A DNA stretch of 56,479 bases, from NCBI RefSeq assembly GCF_937926365.1, contig NZ_CALAOH010000008.1:1-56479 (forward strand). Reading direction: 5' to 3'. Positions 16,468 to 26,668 of the stretch are shown here, one piece after another. Each line of letters opens with the position of its first letter. The first letter of the stretch is position 1. Source of the stretch: an uncultured Azohydromonas sp. Lineage in GTDB: Bacteria; Pseudomonadota; Gammaproteobacteria; Burkholderiales; Burkholderiaceae_C. Position numbers and translations under genes: made by a program. The notes under the pieces were generated by a model. It searched no databases. It was not told the DNA's origin and saw nothing but the letters and a program-made list of their open reading frames with translations.

Positions 16468-17247
16468 TCAGCGGGCGAAGCGCTGCATCCAGCCCAGGCC
16501 GGCTTCGGTGGTGGTCAGCGGCTTGTACTCGCAGCCGATGTGGCCGGCGTAGCCCAGCCGGTCGATGTGCGCGAACAGGAATCCCCAGTTCAGCTCGCCG
16601 GTGCCGGGTTCGTTGCGGCCCGGGTTGTCGGCCAGCTGCAGGTGGCCGATGCGCGGCAGCAGCGCCTGGATCGTGGCGGCGACCTCGCCCTCCTCGCGCT
16701 GCGCGTGGTAGATGTCGTACTGCACGAAGGCGTTGGGCGCACCCACCTCGTCCAGGATCTCCACCGCCTGCGCGCTGCGCGTGAGGTAGAAGCCGGGAAT
16801 GTCGAAGTGGTTGATCGGTTCGATCAGCAGCCGCAGCCCGGCCTTGTCCAGCGCCTGCGCGGCAAAGCGCAGGTTCTCGACGAAGGTACGGCGCAGCGTG
16901 GCGGCGTCCACGCCGGCGGGCGCCTTGCCTGCCAGGCAGTTGAGCTGCTTCACGCCCAGGGCCTGCGCGTACTCGATGGCACGGCCCACGCCGTCGCGGA
17001 ACTCCTGCACCCGGTCCGGATGGCAGGCGATGCCGCGCTCGCCCGCGGCCCAGTCGCCCGCGGGCAGGTTGTGCAGCACCAGCTTCAGGCCGTTGGCGTC
17101 CAGGCGGGAGCGGATCTCCTGCGGCTTGAAGTCGTAGGGAAAGAGGAACTCCACGGCCGTGAAACCGGCGCGCGCGGCGCGCTCGAAGCGGTCCAGGAAC
17201 GGGACCTCGGTGAACAGCATCGTGAGGTTGGCGGCGAATTGGGGCAT
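16468..17247 (-). CDS. hyi: Hydroxypyruvate isomerase
   Basis: A 259-residue TIM-barrel isomerase of the Hyi family. It begins PQFAANLTMLFTEVPFLDRF, and the two metal/catalytic Glu segments LLIEPINHFDIPGF and HIGCEYKPLT are intact. It interconverts hydroxypyruvate and tartronate semialdehyde. It follows gcl and precedes glxR on the same strand. A 138-base gap with one short palindromic repeat lies between gcl and hyi. Length and motifs are normal. Confidence 0.94.
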   Translation of the reverse strand: MPQFAANLTMLFTEVPFLDRFERAARAGFTAVEFLFPYDFKPQEIRSRLDANGLKLVLHNLPAGDWAAGERGIACHPDRVQEFRDGVGRAIEYAQALGVKQLNCLAGKAPAGVDAATLRRTFVENLRFAAQALDKAGLRLLIEPINHFDIPGFYLTRSAQAVEILDEVGAPNAFVQYDIYHAQREEGEVAATIQALLPRIGHLQLADNPGRNEPGTGELNWGFLFAHIDRLGYAGHIGCEYKPLTTTEAGLGWMQRFAR

Positions 17248-17293
17248 GGCTTTTCCCGTGTCGTGGTCAGGAAACGGTGTTCGAAAGAGATCT

Positions 17294-17325
17294 CGTCATG
17301 CCCGCCTTCGCGGGAATGACGAAGT
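17294..17325. repeat. Single short palindromic repeat unit between gcl and hyi
   Basis: One hairpin of the family, CGTCATGCCCGCCTTCGCGG followed by GAATGACGAAG, without the second arm. It sits inside the gcl operon. Confidence 0.75.
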
Positions 17326-17385
17326 GGTGGGCCACCTTGGTCGCAAGTGGCAACCAAGTGGCGCCATGGGTCAGCTACACGCGGC

Positions 17386-19182
<1,797 letters not shown>

Positions 19183-19262
19183 GTCTTGCTCCTCTTGGTG
19201 GTCGTCAAAGCAACTGGGTGCGATGCTGAGCCCGATGCGCCCGGCGCGGAATCCAAGCCAGG

Positions 19263-19288
19263 GGATATGAGCTATTCCACCGGTGAAT
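19263..19288 (-). promoter_or_regulatory. Putative LysR box in the gcl promoter
   Basis: GGATATGAGCTATTCC (19263-19278) merges into ATTC-N7-GAAT (19274-19288), which fits the T-N11-A rule for LysR regulators. It lies about 80 bases upstream of gcl. The same 16-mer and the same dyad occur at 22145-22170 in front of pyk. Confidence 0.65.
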
Positions 19289-19393
19289 GAGCCGAGGAGC
19301 CGCGCCGCCTCGCCCGCCTCGGGAGGGCAAGTCAATGCAGTTGTGCGAATCGCGCATGGATGAATAGCCATTCGCGCGCGGAAAATTGCGCCC

Positions 19394-20302
19394 ATGGATC
19401 GCATACAGAGCATTCAGCTGCTGATCCGCGTCGTGGAGACCGGCAGCTTCAGCAAGGCCAGCGCCGACATGGGGCTGACGCAACCCACCGCCACCAAGCA
19501 CATCGCGGCGCTGGAGGCACGGCTGGGCGCGCGGCTGCTGCACCGCAGCACGCGCGGCGTCACGCCGACCGAAGTGGGGCTGCTCTACTACGACAAGTGC
19601 AAGCGCATCGCGCGCGAACTGGAGGAGGCGGACAACCTCGCGCTGCTGCTGCAAAGCCGCGTGGGCGGCCATTTGCGCATCAGCACCTCGGTGGCTTTCG
19701 GGCGCCGCGTGATGACGCCGCTGGTGCTGCGCTTCATGCGCGAGCACCCGGACATGTCGGTGGACCTGAGCTTCGACGACCGTTACGTCAACCTGGTCGA
19801 ACAGGGCGTGGACGTGGCGCTGCGCATGGGCAGGCTCTCCGACTCGTCGCTGGGCGCGCGCTTCCTGGGCCTGAACCCCTGGCTGCTGGTGGCCTCGCCC
19901 GAATACCTGGAGGTGCATGGCGCGCCGCAGGAGGCGTCGCAGGTGGCGGCGCACCCTTGCCTGCTCTACAGCAGCGTGCAGGGCGATGAACGCTGGACCT
20001 TCACGCTGCCCGACGGGCGCGTGCAGACCATCCCGGTGAAGGGCCCCTTGCGGTCCAACAACCTGTCGGCCGTGCTGGCGGCCTGCCGCGAGGGCATGGG
20101 CCTGGCGGTGCTGCCGCACTACGTGGCCCGCGCGTCGCTGGCCGACGGCGCACTCGTGCCGATACTGCCGGAGCTGCAGCTGCCTTCCCAGGAGCTGCAT
20201 GCGGTCTATCCCTCGCCGAAGCTGCTGCCGGGCAAGGTGCAGGTGTTCGTGAGCTGGTTGCAGTCGCAGCTTTCGGATCGGTGGTGGGAGCGGAGGTTTT
20301 AG
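19394..20302 (+). CDS. LysR family regulator, divergent from gcl (probable glyoxylate-operon regulator)
   Basis: A 302-residue LysR protein. Residues 1-60 form the winged helix (SIQLLIRVVETGSFSKASAD, TKHIAALEARLGARLLHRST), followed by a periplasmic-binding-like effector domain of the CrgA/DsdC-like group. It is transcribed away from gcl with about 210 bases between, the usual layout for LysR control of the neighbouring operon. Repeated dyads at the gcl and pyk promoters suggest it controls both; the effector may be glyoxylate or tartronate semialdehyde (inference). A GAATAGCCATTC element at 19362-19373 close to its own start could serve autoregulation. Confidence 0.9.
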   Translation: MDRIQSIQLLIRVVETGSFSKASADMGLTQPTATKHIAALEARLGARLLHRSTRGVTPTEVGLLYYDKCKRIARELEEADNLALLLQSRVGGHLRISTSVAFGRRVMTPLVLRFMREHPDMSVDLSFDDRYVNLVEQGVDVALRMGRLSDSSLGARFLGLNPWLLVASPEYLEVHGAPQEASQVAAHPCLLYSSVQGDERWTFTLPDGRVQTIPVKGPLRSNNLSAVLAACREGMGLAVLPHYVARASLADGALVPILPELQLPSQELHAVYPSPKLLPGKVQVFVSWLQSQLSDRWWERRF

Positions 20303-20658
20303 CGGCTTGCCAATGGCTCGTGCGTGACACGGCCGGCCGAAGAAGATTCGTCGTCATGCCGACGAAATCCCGCTGTTGTCCGGGGAAATTTCCAGGCCGT
20401 GGCATCTCATGAGCCACGCCGCTTCGCACTCCGCTGCGTCACTCCCGCGCAGGCGGGAGTCCAGGCGGTCCCCAAGCCCGCCGCAAGCAGATCGGGCAGC
20501 ACGACTGGGGTCGGGCCTTGATTCGCGGCGTCCAGGCTTCGCGCTGACGTGGGGCCGCCTGGATTCCCGCCTTCGCGGGAATGACGAAGCAGAGGGGCTG
20601 CCGCTCTTGCTTCGTCCGACAGGAATGCCGTGAATTTCCCGACCAGCAGAAAGCTGAA
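20303..20658. other. Intergenic region filled by a long-class repeat
   Basis: A 356-base stretch between the LysR and pyk 3' ends. No gene is supported. Most of it is repeat copy 4 plus its flanking blocks. Confidence 0.7.
20437..20587. repeat. Palindromic repeat, long class (copy 4), inverted orientation
   Basis: It reads CGTCACTCCCGCGCAGGCGG at the left and ends CCTTCGCGGGAATGACG at the right, with CTTCGCGCTGACGTGGGGCC inside. That is the inverse of copies 2 and 3. The flank 20377-20397 is a 21-base exact inverted match to 15421-15441, and the neighbouring GTGGCATCTCATGAGCC also matches, so the full repeated unit is more than 200 bases. Confidence 0.82.
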
Positions 20659-22077
20659 TCAACCCACTTCCGCAATCCGCAGCAGGTTCGTGCTCCCCGG
20701 CGTGCCGAAGGGCACGCCCGCCGTGATGACGATGGTCTGGCCCGCGCTGGCAAAACCTTCTCGGCGCGCGATGTCACAGGCCTTGTCGCTCAGGCTCAGC
20801 ACGTCGAAAGCCTGCTCGCACTGGACGGCGTGCACGCCCCAGGCCAGCGGCAGCCGCCGCGCGGTGGACTGCAGCGGCGTGATGCCGATGATCGGCGAGT
20901 GCGGACGCTCGCGCGCCATGCGCAGCGCCGACGAGCCCGTGCTGGTGTAGGCCACGATGGCCGCCACATCCAGCAGCGTCGCCACGCGGCGCGTGGCACA
21001 GCCGATGGCGTCCCCGGTCTCGGCCCGCGCCGGCGTGTGCGAGGCGTCCAGCGCCTCGCGGTGGTAGGGATCGGCTTCCGTGTTGCGGATGATGCGGTCC
21101 ATCATCCGCACCGCCTCCACCGGGTAGCGCCCCGAGGCGGACTCGGCCGACAGCATCACGGCGTCGGCGCCGTCGTACACCGCCGTGGCGACGTCCGAGG
21201 CCTCGGCGCGCGTGGGCACGGGCGCGGCCACCATGGAGTCCAGCATCTGCGTCGCCACGATGACCGGAATGCCGGCTCGGCGGCAGGAGCGCACGATGCG
21301 CTTCTGGATCGCCGGCACCGCTTCCGCCGGCAGCTCCACGCCCAGGTCGCCGCGCGCCACCATGATGGCGTCGCAGCGCGCCACGATCTCGTCCAGGCAG
21401 GTGATGGCGGCGGGCTTCTCCAGCTTGGCCATGATGCCGGCACGATCGCCCACGATGGCGCGCGCCATGTCGATGTCCTCGGGCCTTTGCACGAAGGACA
21501 AGGCCACCCAGTCAACGCCGAGGCTCAAGCCGTAATCCAGGTCGGCCAGGTCCTTGGGCGTGAGGGCCGACAGCGGCAGCACCACGTCGGGCACGTTGAC
21601 GCCCTTGCGGTCCGACACCGTGCCGCCCACGACGACCTCGGTATCGGCGTGGCTTTCGCTGCAGTCGAGCACGCGCAGGCGCACGCGCCCGTCGTCGATC
21701 AGCAGTTCCGCGCCAGGCTTGAGGGCGGCGAAGATCTCGGGGTGCGGCAGCGCCACGCGGGTGCGGTCGCCGGGCAGATCGCGCTGCAGGTCCAGGCAGA
21801 AGCGGTCGCCCACGGCCAGTTGAACCGGACCGTCAGGGAAGGTGCCCACGCGCAGCTTCGGACCCTGCAGGTCCAGCAGCACGCCGATGGGGCGGCCCAC
21901 GTCGCGCTCGATGGCGCGGATGGCGTCGAGCCGGGCGCGGTGGTCGGCATGCGTGCCGTGGCTGAAGTTGAGCCGGAACACATCCACGCCGGCCTCGAAC
22001 AGTGAGCGCAGGACTTCAGGGCTGCTGCTGGCGGGGCCGACGGTGGCAACGATCTTGGCTTGGCGGTGGCGTCGCAT
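20659..22077 (-). CDS. pyk: Pyruvate kinase
   Basis: A 472-residue pyruvate kinase. Visible motifs are AKIVATVGPASSSPEVL at the N-terminus, RLNFSHG, LDLQGPKLR, the catalytic Lys region GIMAKLEKPAAI, MVARGDLGVELP and the C-terminal regulatory domain with TSTGSSALRMARERP. It converts PEP and ADP to pyruvate and ATP. A pyruvate kinase linked to gcl-hyi-glxR genes is known in several Proteobacteria and completes the glyoxylate-to-pyruvate route. The start follows GGAGCTC. It has its own promoter region with a LysR box identical in design to that of gcl. It is probably a dedicated isozyme rather than the only Pyk of the cell (inference). Confidence 0.95.
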   Translation of the reverse strand: MRRHRQAKIVATVGPASSSPEVLRSLFEAGVDVFRLNFSHGTHADHRARLDAIRAIERDVGRPIGVLLDLQGPKLRVGTFPDGPVQLAVGDRFCLDLQRDLPGDRTRVALPHPEIFAALKPGAELLIDDGRVRLRVLDCSESHADTEVVVGGTVSDRKGVNVPDVVLPLSALTPKDLADLDYGLSLGVDWVALSFVQRPEDIDMARAIVGDRAGIMAKLEKPAAITCLDEIVARCDAIMVARGDLGVELPAEAVPAIQKRIVRSCRRAGIPVIVATQMLDSMVAAPVPTRAEASDVATAVYDGADAVMLSAESASGRYPVEAVRMMDRIIRNTEADPYHREALDASHTPARAETGDAIGCATRRVATLLDVAAIVAYTSTGSSALRMARERPHSPIIGITPLQSTARRLPLAWGVHAVQCEQAFDVLSLSDKACDIARREGFASAGQTIVITAGVPFGTPGSTNLLRIAEVG

Positions 22078-22144
22078 TCAAAGAGCTCCTCGATACACGC
22101 CGCCATGTTCCCGTCCCTGGCCGTCGCAAGGAAGACTCCGCGGC

Positions 22145-22170
22145 GGATATGAGCTATTCCGCCAGCGAAT
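22145..22170 (-). promoter_or_regulatory. Putative LysR box in the pyk promoter
   Basis: GGATATGAGCTATTCC (22145-22160) and the dyad ATTC-N7-GAAT (22156-22170) repeat the arrangement seen 5' of gcl, at 68 bases from the pyk start. The spacer between half sites differs in sequence, which argues for a conserved binding site rather than a simple duplication. Confidence 0.65.
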
Positions 22171-22172
22171 GC

Positions 22173-23099
22173 TCAGGCAGCCTTGCCCGCCATGGCGCGC
22201 GCCGCCGCCGAAAGGAGCCCGCGAAACCATCGGTGCGCCGCATCGTGCTGCGAGCGCTCATGCCACAGCTGGTAGAAGCGCATGGCCGGAAAGTCGAAGG
22301 GCGCCGGCACGATGGCCAGGGGCAGCAGCGCGGCGTAGTGCTCGGCGAAGTGCCGCGCGGTGGTGAACACCAGGTCCGTGCCCACCAGCAGGTGCGGCGC
22401 CAGCTCGAAGTACGGCACCACCACGCGCGCGTCGCGCTCCACGCGCAGGTGGGCCAGATGCGTCTCCACCAGCCCGCGCTGCGCCGCCGAGTACGGCAGC
22501 GGCACCACGTGCCGGGCCGCAAGGTACTGCTCGCGCGTGAGGCCGCTGGCCGCATGCGGATGCTGCCGGCCCAGCAGGCACACCACCTCGTCCTGCAGCA
22601 GCAGCGACAGGTGCAGCGAGGCCGGCGGCTGTGGCCAGTTGCCGATCACCACGTCCACGTCGCCCTGCGCCAGCGCGCGCTCACTGTCGAAGTCGCCGGT
22701 GAGCGGCAACACCACCAGGTGCGCGCGCGGCGCCTCGCGCGTGAAGCGCGCCACCGCCGCGGCCAGGAAGCCCGCGGCCATGAAGTTCGGCGAGGCTACG
22801 CGGAAGGTCTGCGTGGTGGCCGCGGGCTCGAAGTGCTCGGGCCCGGTCAGCATGGCGTCGATCTCGCCCAGCGCCCGGCGCGCGCGCTCCTGCAGCGCCA
22901 GCGCGCGCGCCGTGGGCGCCATGCCGCCCTTCTCGCGCACGAGCAACGGGTCGCCGAAGAGCTCGCGCAGCCGCTTGAGCGCGATGCTCACCGCAGGCTG
23001 CGACATGCCCAGCCGGATCGCTGCGCGCGAGACGTTGCGCTCGCTCACCAGCGTCACGAGCACGCGCAGCAGGTGGCTGTCCACGAGATCGCGTGTCAT
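22173..23099 (-). CDS. LysR family regulator, divergent from the MFS-uraD-uraH genes
   Basis: A 308-residue LysR protein resembling the NodD/PcpR-like branch: LLRVLVTLVSERNVSRAAIR, then SQPAVSIALKRLRELFGDPL and LLVREKGGMAPTARALALQ, followed by an effector domain ending HERSQHDAAHRWFRGLL. It is transcribed away from the MFS transporter gene, with about 170 bases between. The gap holds TTATT-N10-AATAA (23115-23134) and AATAACGCCTATAGC (23130-23144). The latter resembles the puuD palindrome at 5105-5121, so it may coordinate urate oxidation with the downstream steps (inference). Confidence 0.88.
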   Translation of the reverse strand: MTRDLVDSHLLRVLVTLVSERNVSRAAIRLGMSQPAVSIALKRLRELFGDPLLVREKGGMAPTARALALQERARRALGEIDAMLTGPEHFEPAATTQTFRVASPNFMAAGFLAAAVARFTREAPRAHLVVLPLTGDFDSERALAQGDVDVVIGNWPQPPASLHLSLLLQDEVVCLLGRQHPHAASGLTREQYLAARHVVPLPYSAAQRGLVETHLAHLRVERDARVVVPYFELAPHLLVGTDLVFTTARHFAEHYAALLPLAIVPAPFDFPAMRFYQLWHERSQHDAAHRWFRGLLSAAARAMAGKAA

Positions 23100-23114
23100 G
23101 GGCGAGGCAAGCCT

Positions 23115-23144
23115 TTATTCGAATCCGCAAATAACGCCTATAGC
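23115..23144. promoter_or_regulatory. Putative LysR operator between the second LysR gene and the MFS gene
   Basis: Two overlapping dyads: TTATT-N10-AATAA at 23115-23134, and AATAACGCCTATAGC at 23130-23144. The second shares 11 of 12 bases (AATARCGCCTAT) with the palindrome upstream of puuD. Confidence 0.5.
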
Positions 23145-23273
23145 GGCGCCGGTGCGCCGAAAGCCTACTGCATTCCTAGACTGCGGCCGCAGCTTCCCAT
23201 GGCCTGAAGCCAGACCCCAGAAGGCGTCCTGCGAGGCGCCTCACCCGCTGACCGCCACAGCACAGGAGACTCG

Positions 23274-24641
23274 ATGAACACCACCACCGCGGGCGTGCCG
23301 ATCGCGCCCACCGCACCCACCGCGCCGGCCGCAAGCGCCTCCGAGCTGGACGGCGCGTACCGCAAGATCATCTGGCGCCTGATCCCGTTCCTGATGGTGC
23401 TGTGGATCCTGGCCTGGATCGACCGCGTCAACATCGGCTTCGTCAAGCTCACCATGCTCGACGACCTGAAGTGGAGCGAGGCCGTGTACGGCCTGGGCGC
23501 GGGCATCTTCTTCCTGGGCTACTTCTTCTTCGAGGTGCCGAGCAACCTGCTGCTGCAGAAGATCGGCGCGAAGAAGACGCTCATGCGCATCACCATCGGC
23601 TGGGGCCTCACGAGCATCGCCATGATGTTCGTGACCACGCCGGGGATGTTCTATTTCCTGCGCTTCCTGCTGGGCGTGTTCGAGGCCGGCTTCTACCCCG
23701 GCGTCATCCTTTATCTGACCTACTGGTTCCCCAACGACCGCCGCGCCAAGGCCTTCGGCATGTTCATGTCGGCCTCGGCCCTGGCGGGCGTGATCGGCGG
23801 CCCGCTGGCCGGCACCATCATGTCCGACCTGGACGGCGTCAACGGCTGGCAGGGCTGGCAGTGGGTGTTCCTGCTGGAGGGCATCCCCTCGGTGCTGGCC
23901 GGGCTCGTGACCTGGTTCTACCTCACCGACAAGCCGGCCGATGCCAAGTGGCTCACCGAGCGTGAGCGCCGCATGGTGCAGGAAGACCTGGAGCGCGACC
24001 ACCACGCCATGGGCCACCGCGAGCACAGCCTGCTGGCCTCGCTGCGCAGCGGCCGCATCTGGCTGCTGATCCTGGTGTACTTCTGCATCATCGCCGCCAA
24101 CTCCTCGCTGACCTTCTTCGGCCCGACGCTGGTCAAGGAGGTGGGCTTCACCAGCCCGGCGGCCGTGGGCTGGATCATGGCGGTCTGCTACCTCTTCGGC
24201 GCCGTCGGCATGATCTTCAACGGCTTCCATTCCGACCGCCACCAGGAGTCGCGCTGGCACTGCGCGCTGGCCGCCGGCCTGGGTGCGGCCTCGCTGCTGG
24301 CCGTCGCCCTGCTGCACTCCAGCGCGATGCTGACGCTGGTGGCCCTGGGCCTGGCCATCGTGGGCACCATGAGCGCGATTCCCGTGTTCTGGCAGATGCC
24401 CAACCGCTTCCTGACGGGTGCGGCGGCGGCCGGCGGCGTGGCGCTGATCAACTCCATCGCCAACCTCGCGGGCTTCGGCGCGCCCTACATGCTGGGCCTG
24501 ATCAAGACCTCCACCGGCTCGCTGACCTCCGGCCTGCTCGTGGTCGCTGCCGTCGAGGTCTGCGCCACGCTGCTGATCCTGCGCTGCATCCCGCGCTTCG
24601 CCAAGCCCGCCGGCGCCTCTTCCCGCACGCTTTCCCACTGA
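23274..24641 (+). CDS. MFS transporter (anion:cation symporter type), substrate likely a ureide or urate derivative
   Basis: A 455-residue, 12-helix major facilitator. The ACS-subfamily features are RKIIWRLIPFLMVLWILAWI and DRVNIGFVKL at TM1, then FFLGYFFFEVPSNLLLQKIG. This group carries organic anions such as phthalate, tartrate and glucarate, and also allantoate in yeast Dal5-type carriers. AGGAGA precedes the ATG. It leads a probable operon with uraD, two uraH genes and a guanine-deaminase-like gene, so a purine breakdown compound is the expected substrate, but the sequence alone does not show which. Confidence 0.88.
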   Translation: MNTTTAGVPIAPTAPTAPAASASELDGAYRKIIWRLIPFLMVLWILAWIDRVNIGFVKLTMLDDLKWSEAVYGLGAGIFFLGYFFFEVPSNLLLQKIGAKKTLMRITIGWGLTSIAMMFVTTPGMFYFLRFLLGVFEAGFYPGVILYLTYWFPNDRRAKAFGMFMSASALAGVIGGPLAGTIMSDLDGVNGWQGWQWVFLLEGIPSVLAGLVTWFYLTDKPADAKWLTERERRMVQEDLERDHHAMGHREHSLLASLRSGRIWLLILVYFCIIAANSSLTFFGPTLVKEVGFTSPAAVGWIMAVCYLFGAVGMIFNGFHSDRHQESRWHCALAAGLGAASLLAVALLHSSAMLTLVALGLAIVGTMSAIPVFWQMPNRFLTGAAAAGGVALINSIANLAGFGAPYMLGLIKTSTGSLTSGLLVVAAVEVCATLLILRCIPRFAKPAGASSRTLSH

Positions 24642-24660
24642 CCCGACCCGCACCCACACC

Positions 24661-25203
24661 ATGACCACGACCCTGACCCTGGACCACGTCAACCGCCTGG
24701 ACCGTGCCGGCTTCGTCGCCGCGCTGGGCCGCAGTTTCGAGCACTCGCCGTGGGTGGCCGAAGCCGCCTGGGCCGCGCGCCCCTTCCCCAGCGTGGACGC
24801 GCTGCACGAGGCGCTGATGGCCGTGGTGCGCCGCGCCTCGCGCGCCGTGCAGATCGAGTTCCTGCGCGCCCACCCCGAGCTGGCCGGCAAGGAGGCGCAG
24901 GCCGGCACCATGACGAGCGAATCGGTGGCCGAGCAGGCCAGCGCCGGGCTCAATGCGCTCACCGGCGCGGAGCTGCGCGAGCTGCAGGCGCTCAATGCCG
25001 AGTACCGCCAGCGCCACGGCTTCCCCTTCATCATCGCGGCGCGCCGCCACGGCAAGGCGCAGATCCTGCAGACGCTGCGCCGCCGCACCGCCAATGCCGA
25101 CACCGAGGCGGAACTGCAGGAGGCGCTGGCGCAGATCGCCGCCATCACGCGGCTGCGCGTTGAGGAAGTGATCACGCCGGACGCGATGGAGGTGCAACCG
25201 TGA
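24661..25203 (+). CDS. uraD: OHCU decarboxylase (stand-alone UraD)
   Basis: A 180-residue protein homologous along its length to the N-terminal domain of the UraD-AllC fusion at 6299-8050. The FEHSPWVAEAAW segment, catalytic His in RAHPELAGKEAQ, Glu in SESVAEQASAGL and HGFPFIIAARRHGK are intact. It decarboxylates 2-oxo-4-hydroxy-4-carboxy-5-ureidoimidazoline to S-allantoin. The stop overlaps the GTG start of the next gene by four bases (GTGA), showing translational coupling with the hydroxyisourate hydrolase. It starts 20 bases after the MFS stop. Two intact UraD copies in one region is unusual. Confidence 0.94.
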   Translation: MTTTLTLDHVNRLDRAGFVAALGRSFEHSPWVAEAAWAARPFPSVDALHEALMAVVRRASRAVQIEFLRAHPELAGKEAQAGTMTSESVAEQASAGLNALTGAELRELQALNAEYRQRHGFPFIIAARRHGKAQILQTLRRRTANADTEAELQEALAQIAAITRLRVEEVITPDAMEVQP

Positions 25204-25739
25204 ACATCGATCTCTTCTCCGCCGAGGCCGCGCCCGCGCGGCGTCAGTTCCTGCTGCGCTCGGGCCTGGGCCTGGCCGGTACCGCACTGGCGGCCTCAGC
25301 CGCTGCCGAGGGACAGGCGCCCGCAACGCCCCCTGCCCCTGCGGGCCTGGCGACCGCGCCGCGCTCTCAGGCCGGCGTCTCGCCACGGCTGACCGTGCAT
25401 GCCATCGACACCTACCACGGTGCCACGGCCGCGGGGCTGCGCATGGAGCTTTCGCGCTGGGACGAGGCACGCGGCGCCTGGCAACGCCTGCGCAGCGTCG
25501 AAGGCGTCAGCGGCGGGCGCACCGCCGAGCCGCTGCTGCTGGGCGAGGACTACCGCGCCGGCCGCTATGAGCTGCTGCTGCACCTGGGCGAGTACTTCCA
25601 GCGCCTGGAGGCGCCGCTGCCGCAGCCCTCCTTCCTGTCCGTGGTACCGGTGCGCATGAGCATCCGCGACGCCACGCAGCGCGTGCACCTGGCGATGCTG
25701 TTCTCGCCCTGGGGCTACTCGTTCTATCGCGGCAGCTGA
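25200..25739 (+). CDS. uraH: 5-hydroxyisourate hydrolase with twin-arginine (Tat) signal peptide
   Basis: A 179-residue protein with a GTG start. Residues 13-20 are ARRQFLLR, a twin-arginine motif, followed by a weakly hydrophobic stretch (SGLGLAGTALAASAAAEG) and a Pro/Ala linker. From about residue 62 it is a transthyretin-related domain: LTVHAIDTYHG with the active-site His, GGRTAEPLL with the active-site Arg, QRVHLAMLFSPWGYS with the second His, and the terminal YRGS. The enzyme hydrolyses 5-hydroxyisourate to OHCU. Export by Tat would place it in the periplasm, the side where the PuuD cytochrome domain is expected. It differs strongly in sequence from the cytosolic paralogue next to it. 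Confidence 0.88.
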   Translation: MNIDLFSAEAAPARRQFLLRSGLGLAGTALAASAAAEGQAPATPPAPAGLATAPRSQAGVSPRLTVHAIDTYHGATAAGLRMELSRWDEARGAWQRLRSVEGVSGGRTAEPLLLGEDYRAGRYELLLHLGEYFQRLEAPLPQPSFLSVVPVRMSIRDATQRVHLAMLFSPWGYSFYRGS

Positions 25740-25773
25740 AGCCGCGCCCACATGAACCCAACAGGAGACGGAC

Positions 25774-26124
25774 ATGGCTGGCATCTCGACCCATGTGCTT
25801 GACAACCATTTCGGCCGCCCGGGCGCGGGCATGCGCATCGATTTTTCAGCGTGGCGCGACGGCAAGTGGGAGCGGATCAAGAGCTTCGTCACCAACGCGG
25901 ACGGCCGCACCGATGCGCCGGTGCTGCCGGCCGAGGCCGCCGCGGTGGGCCAGTACGAGCTGGCTTTCCACGTCGGCGCCTATTACGAAGGCAAGCCGCT
26001 GCCCGAGGCGCCGTTCGTGGACGCGGTGATACCGGTGCGCTTTGCCATCTTCGACCCCAAGCAGCACTACCACGTGCCGCTGCTGTGCACGCCTTGGGGT
26101 TGCTCCACCTACCGCGGCAGCTGA
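25774..26124 (+). CDS. uraH: 5-hydroxyisourate hydrolase, cytosolic form
   Basis: A 116-residue transthyretin-related protein of canonical length. The catalytic residues are in place: His7 in ISTHVLD, Arg45 in NADGRTDAP, His98/His100 in KQHYHVPLL, and the C-terminal YRGS (113-116). There is no signal peptide, so it acts in the cytoplasm. It is preceded by CAGGAGA at good spacing. It is the second of two adjacent uraH genes; the first is exported. Both feed OHCU to UraD. Confidence 0.96.
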   Translation: MAGISTHVLDNHFGRPGAGMRIDFSAWRDGKWERIKSFVTNADGRTDAPVLPAEAAAVGQYELAFHVGAYYEGKPLPEAPFVDAVIPVRFAIFDPKQHYHVPLLCTPWGCSTYRGS

Positions 26125-26136
26125 GGAGCCACGCCC

Positions 26137-26622
26137 ATGGCGACGTTCGACGACGAAACCGGGATGCGGCGCGCGATCGCCGCCTCGCGCGAAGCCCTGG
26201 CGCGTGGCGACCGGCCCTACGGCGCGGTGCTGGTGTCCGCTCAGGGCAGGCTGCTGCACGAGGCCGGCAACCGGGAGATCAGCGGCAACGACTGCACCGC
26301 CCATGCGGAAACGGTGCTGGTGCGCGAGGCGCAGGCGAAACTGGGACTGGACGCGCTGCGCGGCAGCACCGTCTACGCCAGCGGCGAGCCCTGCGCCATG
26401 TGCGCCGGTGCCATGTTCTGGGCGGGAGTGCGGCGCGTCGTCTGGGCGGCTTCGCAACCGTTGATGGCGCAACTGATGGGCGGCGAGCTGCTGCCCGCGC
26501 GCTGCGAGCAGGTGCTGGCGGGCTCCACGCCACCGGTGCGGGTGGAGGGGCCGTTGCTGGAAGACGAGGCCGCCGCAGTGCTGCGCCTGGCGGTTGGCAC
26601 GCAGGGCGACGCGGCACGCTGA
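26137..26622 (+). CDS. Cytidine/deoxycytidylate deaminase family enzyme, probably guanine deaminase
   Basis: A 161-residue zinc deaminase. The zinc site is His56-Ala-Glu58 (AHAETVLV) and Pro85-Cys86-x2-Cys89 (EPCAMCAGAMFW). The length and the MRRAIAASREALARGDRPYGAV-type start resemble the nucleoside/guanine deaminase branch (GuaD of Bacillus type) more than tRNA adenosine deaminase TadA. It would convert guanine to xanthine, upstream of urate. The start follows GAGGAG, 12 bases after uraH. Adenine- or isoguanine-type substrates cannot be excluded. Confidence 0.85.
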   Translation: MATFDDETGMRRAIAASREALARGDRPYGAVLVSAQGRLLHEAGNREISGNDCTAHAETVLVREAQAKLGLDALRGSTVYASGEPCAMCAGAMFWAGVRRVVWAASQPLMAQLMGGELLPARCEQVLAGSTPPVRVEGPLLEDEAAAVLRLAVGTQGDAAR

Positions 26623-26668
26623 CGGGCGCCCCGAAGGCGGTGCGCGCCGGCACCGTATGCTTCGGGGC

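Noticed and set aside
24661..25203. Calling the stand-alone UraD a duplicate made by recent gene duplication
   Set aside because: The two UraD sequences differ at many positions outside the motifs, so a recent copy is unlikely.
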